Assembly: GCA_030141605.1 (NCBI GenBank)
Contig: JAQGDQ010000139.1
Location: forward strand, 186,001 to 250,000
Reading direction: 5' to 3'
Origin: Tubiluchus corallicola
Taxonomy: Eukaryota > Priapulida > Priapulimorpha > Priapulimorphida > Tubiluchidae
Length of the DNA stretch: 64,000 nt
Part shown: positions 1 through 57,035 of the stretch, piece by piece
Position numbering within the stretch: the first letter of the stretch is position 1
Layout: the number at the start of each line of letters is the position of its first letter
Program-made: the position numbers and the translations under genes
Notes under the pieces: generated by a model
Told to the model about the DNA's origin: nothing
Database searches by the model: none
Seen by the model: only the letters and a program-made list of their open reading frames with translations

Positions 1-537
1 AACTAGTGTTTTTGCCATTTAAATAACTAAACTTGCATTGTAGCCATGTGATTCAATATTTGATTTTTTGTGATTTTAACTGTGGATTTTTAACATTTTG
101 TACTACAATTTACCTTTCTAATATACATTTGTATGTATTTAAATATGTCTATAGGCTGGAAAATGGTTTAGTAAACTTGGTAGACAATAATTGCTAAATT
201 GAACATCTGGGTGATTCCATCTGCAAAGTCTTTTGCTTATGACCTATGCCATGACTTATTGACAATGTGACACTTGTCAGAAATATCATCAACTAATTAT
301 ATGATAATTATTTTTTATGGACATGTTATATAGGACAGTTAATAATCTCTGCAAATAGTTTAAGCTCTGTAGAGGAATTTACTGAACTAGCAGGTTATGA
401 ATTTTTCCTAGACAAGCTGCATGCCAGAAAAGGTTTATCTACTTTTCACCCTAAAGTTTGTTTTTAGATATTCTGTTGTTCATAATTCATTGTTTAAATT
501 TTCATGTATGCATAATTTTGCACATGTTGCATTTTAG
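1..537 (+). other. Intron upstream of the first visible exon
   Basis: The stretch is AT-rich and ends in the acceptor GCATTTTAG. I see no further exon or repeat in it. Since the next exon starts in phase 1, this must be intron of the same gene. Confidence 0.6.
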
Positions 538-44938
<44,401 letters not shown>

Positions 44939-47900
44939 GAATAATATTTCTAACTGACTTGGAATAAGCGCAGTTTTATATTCCGCAATTAAAGCAACTA
45001 GCATTTAAAGAGAAATCTTTGTTGCTTGTTTGATGGAACAAAATTAGTTTCTGATCTCCAGGTCTAAGCCAGAATACCTGTAAAAGAGTATAAATGACTT
45101 GTGAAAAAAATAGTTATCACCAATTACTCAGCTTCTTGATTCAGTCACTTGGTTAAAATAAGTAGTTTGCTTTGCTTACTACCGGTACCAGTTTTTCAAT
45201 TTAACTTGATTTCGTGAGTAGAAGGCTCAAAGTCTTACTCCCCTATCCTTCCCACAGTAATCGCAGCATTTATTAATAAGATTATGTAATGGACAAAAAG
45301 TTGTTAAGTAGCAACTGTTATCTAGTTTCCATTTATATACATTTTCTTATTTGCAATTGACTGTTGGGAAAATAAAGCATCTAATCTAATCATGAAAGCA
45401 CGGTGCAATGTAGTCAATAATAATGATAATAATAGTAGCCTGCTGTAAGAACCCAAAGAGCTTGTAATAACCTGAACCACGATCGTGAATAATGGACCTG
45501 CTATTTAATTCTTCAAATGTCTGGCTCCACACTGTCAAGAAACTATTTTGTTGGAATTACATGTATAATGAATCTTGATATTCTAATAGATCGTATTTCA
45601 CTACTGAACAATAAAATATTTATGCCTGATTATGTCTTTTGCATTAGTTAGACTGCTGTATTGTCGATACCAGGCAATTAATATTTCTGACATTTGTGGT
45701 TGGTGCTTAATCTGTGAATCACATAATTTCGACTGACTTGAGTCTGCGTGTGTGACTAACGTGTTCAAACCTGTACGATGTGTTCGTACTCATCTGTGAA
45801 TATTTTCTCAGGCTGCTGTGTAAAATTGTTTAATACTAGTTGCTGGGTTTTATAAATAAAAAACATTAATTAAGTGATGTACAATTCTTTTTACTTTACT
45901 GACTTTCTAACAATGCACAAAGCATGTGCTGATGTTTTAGTCAACTATGCCATTGTAGATAAACAAAATAATGCTACTAGCTGCTTGGAATTTAATAATA
46001 ATGTACTCTCCATACGAATTATCTAAAATTACTTGAACCCAGGGCAACAAAATTGGGACCACTGTGTGAGCACGTACAGTAAGTGACTGTAAATTACACG
46101 ACTCTATGTACAGTAATTTTCAAGTTATTAGAGGCTATAGCAGAAATGAGCAAATATCCAATGATCACTGTTAGAAGCCAGCATCATGTAAAGGCCTTCT
46201 TAAGAAATTATTTATCACGATCTAACCCGCTTCTCAATCATGTGCAGTCAATCATAAGTTTTACCTATTCAGTTGTACAAAAACAGATCCACTGATATGC
46301 GTGTGCGTGCACATGTGTGTGTGTGTGCATGTGTTTACCTCAGCTGTTGTACTGCCAGAGCTGAAAATTTGCACATTGGAGTTTTTGTCGAAGGTGTTTC
46401 ATTTGATACAGTCAAGAAGACAGATAAACCTGGCCCTCAAGTATACCCAGAAATCACGAATAGATCTGTATGTATGAGTCATACACACACGGTGTTCAAA
46501 CAAGTAATGAGTTCCTCTAAAATGAAACTATACACATGTTAGTGAACAAGTCTGTGGTTTGGGAGAGTAATGCACGGCCTTTTCTAAACCAGTTTTATTT
46601 GAAACTTACTCCAAAATGAACATGCATACAGATTCCAATGAACGGGTAGGACTGTATAATGCGTGTTTATTTCTTATTATCTAGACAGAAGGTAAAATAG
46701 CAATGCTCTTCAAGTTGCACTATCTTGGCAAGATGAAAAGACTGCAAAATTCTGCAAAGAGCAAAAATCAATAACATCAAACCTCAATAACATTAATACG
46801 GGCAATAAAATTATTGTTCCTGACTCTAACTTATGATCAATTTTAAAATGCAATGGTAAGCTTCATTGTAAACAATTTCTGTGGACGTTCAACAGGATGG
46901 ATGGGAAGTAACGCAATTTTTGATTGTGTCCACAACAGCAACAGTGGACTATTTGGACCCCATTCTTGGAACGACCCAAAATTATATTAGCGAGCTGGTT
47001 ACCTGCTAGAAATGTTAACATACAGCATGGAAAAATACTTCATTTGACCAATAAACTTGAACAAAGGAATTCAGTTTACATCTATGAGTTTCTCTCAAGC
47101 AACTTGATCAGTGATCACCATCAAAAAAATTATTATCACTCTCATTCTCACAATAAGAAAATTTTTAAACAACTCTCAAAATTCTGTCTCTTTTGGTATA
47201 CTTAAGATTTTAGAAAAATGTAACATCCATAAAATGGGTCTTCTTGCCTATTTTTGCTTCTCCGTCTAATGCCATGACCTGAGGCATTAAAGTTCTGATG
47301 GCTTTAATAAGTAAAAACGTGGCTATCTTATAGGGCCTTAGAATAACTGCAGACAGTCCCCACCTTCGCCAGTAACAGGGAAACAGCAAATTCCAACAGC
47401 TAAAATGCAGTTCATTTTAAATGAACTCGACAAGAAAATACTAGGTATATAGTAAAAGGTCTCGCCATCGTCGAGATGATCTCTTCGACCAAGACGCACT
47501 ACCTAACCCTCATTCGTCATCATCATCTCCTTACATTCTGCACTGTTAACGCAAATACAACCAACAAAATTGGCGCTTATAGTTCGTAAGCATCAAGAGA
47601 TACTGTATATATATATATGATATATCCATATATATCAGATAGCCTTCTGCAGCTGTACAGGAGTAGCGTTTAGCGATTGGGAATACCCATACGAGTAACT
47701 TATGATTGGTTAATTTTGTTCGCACCTTTTACATTTGCCTTTACGTCTGTTGGCGACAGTGTTGCCATTTACTCGATGATTATCGGAACATTTTACTGCT
47801 AATCAGAGGGAAGCAAATAAACTCATTTCATAGTAGTTCGAAGCGTGTTAATCACAATTCCCTGAAAAAAGCAGACTTTCAAAAAAAGAGTGCTCATCAT

Positions 47901-48215
47901 GGCGACGATAATGCTTGGTTCTGCACAGTAATAATAATGTAGTAATTAGTGACAATGATATTTCACTTTGTTTTAACAAATTTAATTTTACACTTGTTAA
48001 TGACCTCTTTCGTGATATAGCTACTGTTACTATAATTATACAAGAGTTTGCTGCAATTTTTGTTTTTTTGGCGAAAATATGATAATTTGGCGGAAAATAC
48101 GATAATTTTTAGTCCCCAAAACAATAATAGGCATCCTGTGATACGGCAACCCTGTGTTTCCAATTTGATATACACACTAGCTACAGGGACTGGTGATGTT
48201 GAGAGCAACGTAGGA
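44939..48215. other. Intergenic region and 3' UTR, no gene seen
   Basis: The first 0.45 to 0.95 kb is the likely 3' UTR of the SVEP1-like gene. A TG/GCATG microsatellite lies at 46299-46333 and short TA runs near 47610. Open frames here are short, have unremarkable composition and show no domain. I see no RNA gene. Confidence 0.5.
45371..45376 (+). terminator. Candidate polyadenylation signal of the SVEP1-like gene
   Basis: This is the first AATAAA after the stop codon, 433 bases downstream. Further AATAAA copies are at 45610-45615 and 45855-45860, so the 3' UTR could be 0.45 to 0.95 kb. Which one is used cannot be decided from sequence. Confidence 0.4.
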
Positions 48216-50375
48216 CACTAGCCGAAGTAAGACAATTGGCGTACATAGGCTAGAACAAGTAAGACGTGTGGCACATGGGCTGCCCAAGTAGAACACTAGA
48301 GACAGGTCACGAATTGAGTCGCGTTAGCCGCAATGGCAGCATCCGTTGTCTTTGTTTATTTAATAATAATAATTGAAAACGTCAATACACGTTGAATAAT
48401 TTATTAGACATCTGAAAAAATAAAAGAATCTTATTCTGTGCTAGTAGAACGGCAAATATTAAATTTGGCTTCGATATTAATCTTTTTAAAGTGAAATAAG
48501 CTCGCTTTTTAGGCGATTTCAAAATTTTTTATTTGCCTCGCTTCACAGACAGGTGATCCGTTTCACTACCTCTTGGACAAATAATTGTTTTCTACTAAGT
48601 AAACGGGCTAGCGAGCTATGTGCCCTACACAGTTTCTTCTCTTTGAAGAACTAGATTATGATATTAATGGAGCTAATAATACTGAAGATATTATTGTAAA
48701 AATACATTTGTAAATTGCCAAGGGCTATCCAGCATTATTATAAGGTTACTTTTCTCTGAAACAAATTTTTATGTTTTATTATGTCATAAATCTCGATTTC
48801 TGACAGAAATCGCCAGTGCCCTACTTGGCCTGCCCGCGAAATTTTTTTTTGCAACTGAGTTCCGGACAGATTATTTCCCTCATTAGCATTAACCAATCAG
48901 ATTCCTCAAACAGCCATGACTACACACATGTAAACAATATCAGGCATTCGTCAACCACGTGCACATGTTTACATAACATCGGGCACTCACTCAGTGCACT
49001 GTTGCCTGTTAATTGAACAGGGTAGGCCATGCTGTCAGCCCTTGCACGCGGTTGGAAAAGAAGGCTAGAAAATGTAGATTTATTTGGAACTAATAGAAAC
49101 TAGCCCTTGGGTAATTTTGGGTTGCTCTTTTTCAGGATATACTGCACCAAACCGCAGTTCATTGCCTTTCGCAACGTTCCATGGTCCAATAAGACTAAGA
49201 GGCCACAGTATACTGTTAGTGTCAGTCTGTGGGCATACATCAGGGAAATAATACGGTCAGATTCGCCTGATTAGACTATGGCATTAACCCTTAAATGCAG
49301 TACTGCTGTAAAGTCCCTCAGGAGAGATCGCGACTCTCAAGATGGCATTTAGAAAGTCACAATCTCCCCTATGGGACTACAGTAAGTGTTCAAACGATTT
49401 TCATGAATTTTTCCAAAGTTCTTTCCGAAATCACTCAAATTTCTCTCGACAGTGGAAGGGTGCACGAGGACCTTTTGGGGAGAGGGGTCGAGTGGACCTA
49501 AATGATGACTTTGAGCCCTTGGGATTGCCCTCATGCCAAGTTGCAAGTTCTGTCAGCCATGTTTTTTCCCCTCAGTCCCACTTAGGCCAACTAATTTCAA
49601 ATCCATCTTAATTTAGGTTCTTAACCCTTAGTCATAGGGTTTTCAAAAAGGGTGCTCCAAAATTGGTAGCAGGTTTTGGTGGGCACAAGCATATATACCA
49701 AAAGGCAATCTAAGTCTTCATTTCAGAACCTTTCGGCCCTCTGTAGGAAAATTTCGACACCTTATATTCTTGAGGACAGTTCATAAAAGAAAAAACATTC
49801 TTTCTTTCACCATGTTCACATTGAACTATTCTTCATTTATTTTCAACAATCATAACTTGTAACATGACGGAATTTTGGTCTAAGGACTTCAAACAAAATA
49901 TGTAAATTGTTTGAACTCTATGGAGATCGTTACCTGATTAATTGTTAATAGGCAGTCTAGTGATTACTGGACATAACCTCAATGTCCAATCACCAAAGGT
50001 AAATTAACGCAAAACAGTAAATAATTACTATACAGAAATCAACACTTTTGTAGGTTTATTGAAATTAAAGCATCATGAAATCTAAAGGATGTAAATGACA
50101 GTGAAATTTGCTGTATGATAGCAAAATAAAGCTTTAACACTGACAAAACGGTTTTCTAATCAGAATTACAATTTATAAGCAATATACAGGGTGTGCACAA
50201 AGTAAAGCCCCATTCCCAAGGTAATGAAGGGATAGTAAGAAGGCGGGTTAGTGGGAGGCGCCATAGACTGTATTTCACCAGCAGGTCTGTGTCTTTTTGC
50301 TAGCAAGTCCCAAGCTTCACATCAAGAAGTTAATGATCGACGTGTGGCAAACAGTTAATGTTCCTCCAGATTTAT

Positions 50376-52711
50376 TCACTGCTTTTTATTAACATGGCTG
50401 CTTTTAACATCCAAACGTAAGCAGCTCTCTACCTGAACTAACTTCGCATTGTAACAGCGAAGGTCCGCTGTGATTGTTGCCTTACTTTCAGAGGTTGTAA
50501 TCAGTACTCCTAATGATGCTCCCCCTGCTACGCTATGTGTAAGTATTAGGAACCCACGGCATCCTTGCCTGTCCATATTTCCGGATGAATCTATGAACAT
50601 AATTTCAGCAGCAGATTTGATGGAGTCATGTACACGCTTCATAAGCAGCGTAACAATGGCAATGGCAGCTTGGTTTTTTTGTGTAGTAGTCATGTCCAAA
50701 CATCTTTCGCTAAATCTTCCGCTTAATTCAGCGAGTTTGTTTTCAAGCTGCGAGAAAACCATTCCCCCACTTGGTTCACCATATTCCTTCTTGAAAGTAG
50801 CATAGTACAATCTAAAAAAGCAGAAAACACAAAAGGTCAGAGCCTGAAGTAGTGTCAGAAACACGACAAAAGGACTTCTGCTAGTTGCAGCTTAGAAAAC
50901 ATGAGTGCCTAAGGCGACATTTTTTTGATACATTCATTACTGAGCAAGCTGCAATCGTGTCCAATTCCTACTTTCAGTTGAAAAATGTCTGTTGTCAAAA
51001 TAAGAACTGGTAGCGGAGTGAAGTCACGAGGTACACCACATTTTTTGATTCAGCTCTAGGACCTCCAGAGAAGTCTTTTGACCACGTACCAAATATTCAT
51101 TATAATCAGTTCAGCTTTAATGAGGTTTTTACGTATTACTTTCAGCAGGGTGTTTATCAATAGGATACTTTAAGAGTCTTATCTCAGGAATCCTGAGATG
51201 AGGTCATCCTGTTTCCAGGGTCTGACGAGTGAGTCCCGTCAATATATTTTGCCCACTCGGCGACTCTGGGGACGAGGCTGTGGCATACCAGTGGAATGTA
51301 GTGTTCCCAATGTAAAACATTACTTACCTATAGCAATACTGTACATCAGGACATATGGCTCGGTCTCCACTTTTGACCACGTACTCTTCTGGATCCTCCA
51401 TTTGAAGGTCAAAAATGTGCAACTCAAGTGCCTTCGATGGGGTGTAGCCATTCTCAAACAATTGCAAGATCTTTTGTTTGGTTGGTTCTGCAACATCTCG
51501 GTGCTTGAGTACAGCAGATGCTATGATAGGATGCTTATGCCGGAACTTGATCTTGACTGTCATTGGATAATTGGGTAGATGTGGGTCTTCGGATCTGAAA
51601 TTCATAAAGAACATAATACAATGTAATTCCAAATACAATCTGTGCTAGACTTGTTGAACTACAAAAAGAGGAGTAAAATATTCTTTCTATGCATACAACA
51701 TCATTCCTTAAAAGTTGTTGGGAAAATTAGAATGGCACATTCACTTCAACAAACATTTCAAAATAGGCAAACATTAAGAAAAGATGAGCATTCCATTTTA
51801 AAGGACACACCTCGCTTTATTTTCTTCAGTAAATACATATACTTTGCCTAGCTGCAGAGGAAACCTGAATTACTTACCGGCATTTCCTTTTATGCCCATC
51901 GGTGTTGAAGAAACTTGTATTCTTGACTTTAATATGCAACCCAGCTGGGCAATTAGTATTCTTCTTTCCAGCATGTGGCCCTTGCCATTTGGTCTTTCTG
52001 GTCCTGTGATGGCATAAGTAATCAACCTGGCATGTGAATGTTTAAGACATATGTAAATGATGCATCCCTTTAACTTTTCAACAACACTTGCTGCCTATTC
52101 TTCAGAAAAGGTACATCTTGACAATGGTTAAGGCCAGACAAAGAAAATACAAGTTTAGCATCAGCGCCTGCATCAGATTTAGGCTGCAGAAGTTGTAGAC
52201 GGGAAAATGCAGGATAAGCAGTATGGTGTGGGTATATGGGGGCACATGACATTACACTACAGGGTTAGGGCCACTTTTTTCATGCAATCCACTAAATTCA
52301 AATAAAATCACAGATGGGCGAGTGACAACTTTTACTTATACGTATTTACACAGATACAAAAAATGGCACACCCTGTATATTTTTAATAACACAAATGTAC
52401 GTCTACGTTTCCTACATACGATAAGGTATACATGCAATTACAGGCAGGCGAAAAGCGCACACAGGAGAAAAGTAGTAGACACCAACCTTTTATCGCTGTA
52501 CGAAAAAAAATCGGTTTTGAGGTGCACAGAAGTTCTTTGTAAACAAACTTTATGTATGATTTTCGAGAGACGAGGCCCAATGAGTGATCCATAGACTTAC
52601 ACCACCACCACATTTAGCCATTAGTTAGCAATGTAATCTTACCGCAAATGAAGAAATTTCAGAGTATTTGTCAGGTTCCTTCAGACAGAGCTCACACACG
52701 TGGATCGCCAT
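50376..52711 (-). pseudogene. MULE-like transposase, spliced, truncated
   Basis: Four minus-strand exons thread in frame with GT-AG borders: 52643-52711 (starts ATG, MAIHVCELCLKEPDKYSEIS), 51878-52026 (cysteine/histidine-rich, CHHRTRKTKWQGPHAG), 51328-51594 and 50376-50811. Exons 3 and 4 match a transposase family common in invertebrate genomes: HKHPIIASAVLKHRDVAEPT, then LYYATFKKEYGEPSGG, EIMFIDSSGNMDR and GFLILTHSVAGGASLGVLIT. The aspartate in FID fits the first catalytic residue of MULE DDE transposases. After ITADLR the similarity stops and a stop codon follows; the second Asp and the Glu with the rest of the enzyme are absent. Probably inactive, although the spliced frame is intact to that point. 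Confidence 0.7.
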
Positions 52712-52794
52712 CTTGCTCTGAAGCACCACTGAACAAGATAGACGCTGATTGGTTAATGCAAATGAGGGAAATAATCTGTCCGGAACTCAGTTGC

Positions 52795-55314
52795 GATGCG
52801 ATTGCGATACTCGACTCTCTCCACCTATCAGAGGCGGGCACCTTTATAGGGTTCAAAGTCTATTCTTCTTTAACGCTGATCTTTTATTTGTCTTTTCCAA
52901 GTTTAATGTCTTTATTTGCCTTTATCCTGTATTCCATACATTTGTTCACTAGATTTCTAATTTCTAGCAATCCTTCCTTTTCACTGTTCATTAATACATC
53001 TGAGTTCAAAATTTTTTTCCATTCTCCATATCTGTAACATCTAAGCATATGTTCAGTAGTGTCATCATCTTCCTCACACACTGGGCATAATAACTGATCC
53101 TTAAACTCATTCTTGTAGTTCCCTTTAACTTTAATCATATTCAGTCTTATTTTCAATATATCTTTAACCTCTTCTGGCTTGCATGTGTCTATGTAATTTT
53201 GTCGTTTCCACTCGGTATGCCTTAAAAATCTTAATTTAGTGCTGCTCCTGCATTTTCCTGCACATTCACTCTTTATACAACATTCAATCTTATTCTTTAT
53301 TTCTTTCTTCCATTCAGACTTTTTCATGACCTTCACCCTTTCTTTATTAGCATCTATGGTATATTTTTTTGCAGCCTCAACTACTTCATTATACCATGAC
53401 CTTTTATGTACACTGTTTATTTGCATTTCGAGTACCTCTGATACTAATCTCTTTGGTTTACTAATCAGTAAATTCCGATAGAACATCAATCTCCTATAAT
53501 TTACTTTATGTTTTAGAGGCCATATGCCTATTTCAGTTACTAATCCCCAGTATGACGTTGATTCACTAAGATTAAATAATGTTTTTAAAGCATTTGCTTG
53601 AATCATTTCTAATTTCTCCCAATTAGTTGCTGTCAAATTTGACCAGAACTATTTAACACTGAGCACTGCACTCACTGAAAGAAGCTCGTACAGCATTAGT
53701 TTTACCCCTATTGAGCAATCTCCCACTTTCAGCTTACCTCCTATTGTATTGATGTAACTAATTATCATTTTATTTTTCCCGGTTCGTTTTTCCAACAATG
53801 TTTCATAACTACATTTTGTATTAATCCAATCTCCCAAATATTGGTATTCCTCTACTTCCTTAACCTCTCCGTTCCTTAGTGACTCACATAATTCTGGAAT
53901 CCTTTTCTTTCGTGTCATGTTAGTTCTCATATATTGTGTTTTCTGTATATTGAATGATAATCTTTTGGTTCTTTCAATTTCTTGACAGTTTTTAATCATC
54001 TGCTTGATTATAGTTTCTTGTCCTATTCCGACAATATCGTCAATGAATAATAACATACCCACATGTATATTCCTGCCCATTACAGTCCCTGTTGTCACCA
54101 TCTCATTAATCTGGTTTATTGCAGCACAACATAGTAATGGTCTCAGCACTGTTCCCTGTCGGACTATTTCATTTATTTCTATCTGGTCTGTTTTACCCAA
54201 TGGTGTTTCTATAACTATTTCTGCAATTTCATTCAGTTTATATATCATAAAAATTTCTCCTGGTGATATGCCCATCCTCACTAATTCTGTCAATGCATCT
54301 TTCAACCACAACTTATCAAAACACTTTCCTATGTCACAAAAAATTATGTACACTTCATTTTTATAAAACCTGTTATACTCTAACATTGCCTTCAATGTGT
54401 ACAGATTGTCATAGACCCCTCTGTTTTTTCTTCTGCCACATTGATGAACTCCTATGTTTTCTTCAAATTTAACTATTATTCTATTTTTGTATTATCTATT
54501 CTATTATTCTCTATTCTATTACTGAAAATATTTGTTATGAACAGCTCTCGTCTACCTTTCATCTCTTTCTTGTCATCTTTTCCCTTATAAATTGACTTTA
54601 TTTTCATTTGGGCCCATTGTTTCGGTATTTTCTTTTGCTTCATTATTTCATTCAGCATTGCTACTATACTATCGATAAATCCTTTCCCTGCTTGTTAGAT
54701 CATTTCATTCTTCCATTCTTGCATGTCTGGAGCCTTATTATTTTTTAATGATCGATCTGCTTCATTCACTTCACTGTTAGTAATTACTTTTACTTCCTCC
54801 TCACTTGCCATTTGTTCAACATGTTTGAAAATTTATTCAACCCTTGATTCTATCATTTGCTCATATTCATCCTCTGTCGGAGTAGGAGTTAACAATTCTT
54901 CATAATATTTTTTAAAAATCAACTTAATTTTTCCTGGATCCTCTTGGATCTCACCTTGTTTATCTCTCATTGCTACAGCTTCTTCTATTTTAGGTTTATC
55001 GATGCACTTTTTGAATTCCCAAAACAACTGCTGGTTAAGTTTTCCATTTACTGTAATTGTCTTAACAGTTTTATTTATTCTATTTATTTGTTCCTTCCTT
55101 TGCACATCCCTCATCATGTTTTCCATTAGTTCAATTTTTATTTTTATCATTCTTTTTCTTTCAGAGTCTTCTTCATCGCTCATTTCACGTTTTAACTTAC
55201 GTCTTTCTTTATTTAGCTTCCTTGACATTTTACTTCCATATTTTTGTTTCCTTTTTCCTTTTACTGAACGGCACCTGTCTCTTACTGCTGCAACTTGATT
55301 ATCCAACATCATAT
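52795..55314 (-). mobile_element. Non-LTR retrotransposon (LINE), 5'-truncated and decayed
   Basis: The minus strand encodes a LINE ORF2 in broken pieces. From 5' to 3': 54833-55314 (coiled, lysine-rich pre-RT region), 54476-54658 (same frame, after a stop), 53649-54395 (reverse transcriptase, shifted frame) and 52884-53636 (same frame as the RT piece after one stop at 53649). RT motifs include IFCDIGKCFDKLWL (motif A), RQGTVLRPLLC and the F-x-D-D box LLFIDDIVG at about 54036-54047. The C-terminus has a zinc motif C-x2-C-x9-H-x3-C (CPVCEEDDDTTEHMLRC). The N-terminal endonuclease is missing. Flanking TTGC at 52791-52794 and 55315-55318 marks the insertion. Clade not assigned. Confidence 0.85.
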
Positions 55315-55417
55315 TTGCAAAAAAAAAATTCGCGTTCGCGGGCTGCCCATGTACGACGCAGCTTTTCGGCAAATTTAGCACATGCGCCTTAGGGGAAATG
55401 TCTTACTTCGGCTAGTG

Positions 55418-57035
55418 GCGTACTGCGCGCCCTGCAGGTCAATCATGAGTCACTGTGAATGTTAACACAATGTTAACTTTTTATGCTGGTAATAATAATA
55501 TGGTGAGAGCTCAGTAAACGAAGTAACCAGATGATTTACAAACCATTTGCTCACTTTAAGGCCCAGTGGTGTGCTGTCGTGATACATTTTTCGAGTTTAA
55601 TTATGATCACCAATTTCCACTAGAGAATGAGAAACAGGTATTTTGCTTTTTAATAGCTACAGTATAAACTAGCCATGCGCTAAATCTTCACAAATTATCT
55701 TTTTATCTAGATTGTGCAGCTAGTTAAACTGAACGAGGGTCAATGTCTATAAATTATTATTACTGAGTTGACGACAGAGGGCTAGCACCATCGGGATCAA
55801 AGTCCGCTGTCTTGTTTAAATTATTAGCTATGATGTTACGAAAACTAAATAAATTTTTGAAACGCCATACCATTAATAATAAAATCAGTGAGCTGACTGA
55901 AGCAGAACCAGTAATTATTTAATAAGTGTATATATATATATTATCTGGAAGTCAGGTGTTGGTGAGTCAAGATGATTGTTTTTAACAAAATGTGAAGAAT
56001 TTAATTAGGTAATTTATTTCCTCCAAAAGTAAAAGAAATACTGTAAAATTGTAGTGGTAGCTTTGTCAAACTAGCCCCTGACTATCTAGTGTAGATCTTC
56101 TAATGTTGAAAACATTCGGGAGACAGTCACAGGGGCGCTATTACACTTTCGCACCGCCTAGCTTTTTCTAGGTTATTACTTGTTTTTAGGCTCGTATGTC
56201 ATCATTCTATTATTCTTACGTCATCAGTGAATGTTTCCGCTAATCTAATGTAATTTAATCATATATTTAGGTATAATTATAAAATAATTACGCTGTATTC
56301 ACAGTTCTACACCTATACAGGGCGTAAGCGCCATCTTGTTTGTGTGTGTAGTCATGTGACGAATTTCGTACTAGTTTATGCATTATCAGGGCCTAGCTTA
56401 AAAGCACGTGACACACTTTCATCTTCACCGCATTTACGAAATAAAGAAAAAACCTTTACTTTTTTATAATCTAATAGTAATAATACTACAGTAATAAATA
56501 AAATTTATGATAAATAACTGTAGTCGTCTAAAATAATTTCCTCGTATATGCCAGCTTGGGTCCCGTGGTTTCAACCCTAATAATCATAAATTATGCGAAG
56601 AAACTAAAAATACATGTTAAGGGCCAATCGTCACTGCACGAGAGCGATTGCGCATTAGTGGTGTAAACACAGTTATGCACGTGGAGCTTTTTGCGTAATG
56701 CCGGCGGTAAGTAATGTGTGATTTTAATCTGGAATTATAAAGCGTAAAAAGCAATAATATTATGGGAATATGGTGCATATTACACCTGTTGGTCTGCTTT
56801 CTGGCCTGCAGGCGTGAAAAGAACCAATAGGCCAGGAAAAGCTAGGCGGTGCGAAAGTGTAATAGCGCCGTCACAGGGAGTTCAGTACCTCTAGTGGTTT
56901 TTCTGGGTAGGTGCTTGTTTACATTAGATTTGAATTTAAAAAGGTACAGTATGGTGAAATATTATCTGCTTGGTTACAGTGTATTAAAGAATTGAAAATT
57001 GTGTGAGTTGTAGTATATATGTTTTATGCCATGTT
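55418..57035. other. Intergenic region upstream of the nuclear receptor
   Basis: Apart from the 736-bp element, this holds AT-rich sequence with TA runs near 55930 and no coding evidence. The promoter and any 5' non-coding exon of the nuclear receptor gene must lie here or further left, since an acceptor (TTTTTTACAG) precedes its first coding exon. I cannot pinpoint them. Confidence 0.4.
56134..56869. mobile_element. 736-bp DNA transposon (non-autonomous) with perfect 33-bp inverted ends
   Basis: The left end 56134-56166 (GGCGCTATTACACTTTCGCA...) and right end 56837-56869 are perfect 33-base inverted repeats. The flanks carry an identical 8-base target duplication GTCACAGG at 56126-56133 and 56870-56877. 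Eight-base duplications are made by hAT, P and some MULE elements. No transposase is encoded. The perfect ends and intact duplication indicate a fairly recent insertion. Confidence 0.88.

Larger units (their letters stand above)
48216..55417. mobile_element. Composite MULE-like DNA transposon with inverted ends, carrying a nested LINE
   Basis: The two ends share a perfect inverted 19-mer, CACTAGCCGAAGTAAGACA at 48216-48234 and its complement at 55399-55417. A second inverted match, 49 of 50 bases, links 48851-48900 with 52745-52794. Between the right-hand matches lies the LINE (52795-55314) flanked by TTGC; removing it restores similarity of the right arm (CGCGGGC...AAATTTTTTTTTGC) to the left arm. 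A minus-strand MULE-like transposase lies just inside the right arm. The left arm is longer by about 0.5 kb, probably from a further insertion. No clean outer target duplication is seen. Confidence 0.7.

Noticed and set aside
47455-47560. Possible small structured RNA (GGTCTCGCCATCGTCGAGATGATCTCTTCGACC)
   Set aside because: Short self-complementary pieces only; no match to 5S, U1, U2, U6 or other RNA I know.
49295-49611. Overlapping plus- and minus-strand open frames of 65 to 89 codons inside the MULE-like element
   Set aside because: No motif matches the missing transposase C-terminus. Composition alone explains them.
54723-55298. Plus-strand open frames opposite the LINE
   Set aside because: They mirror the minus-strand LINE coding sequence and have no domain of their own.
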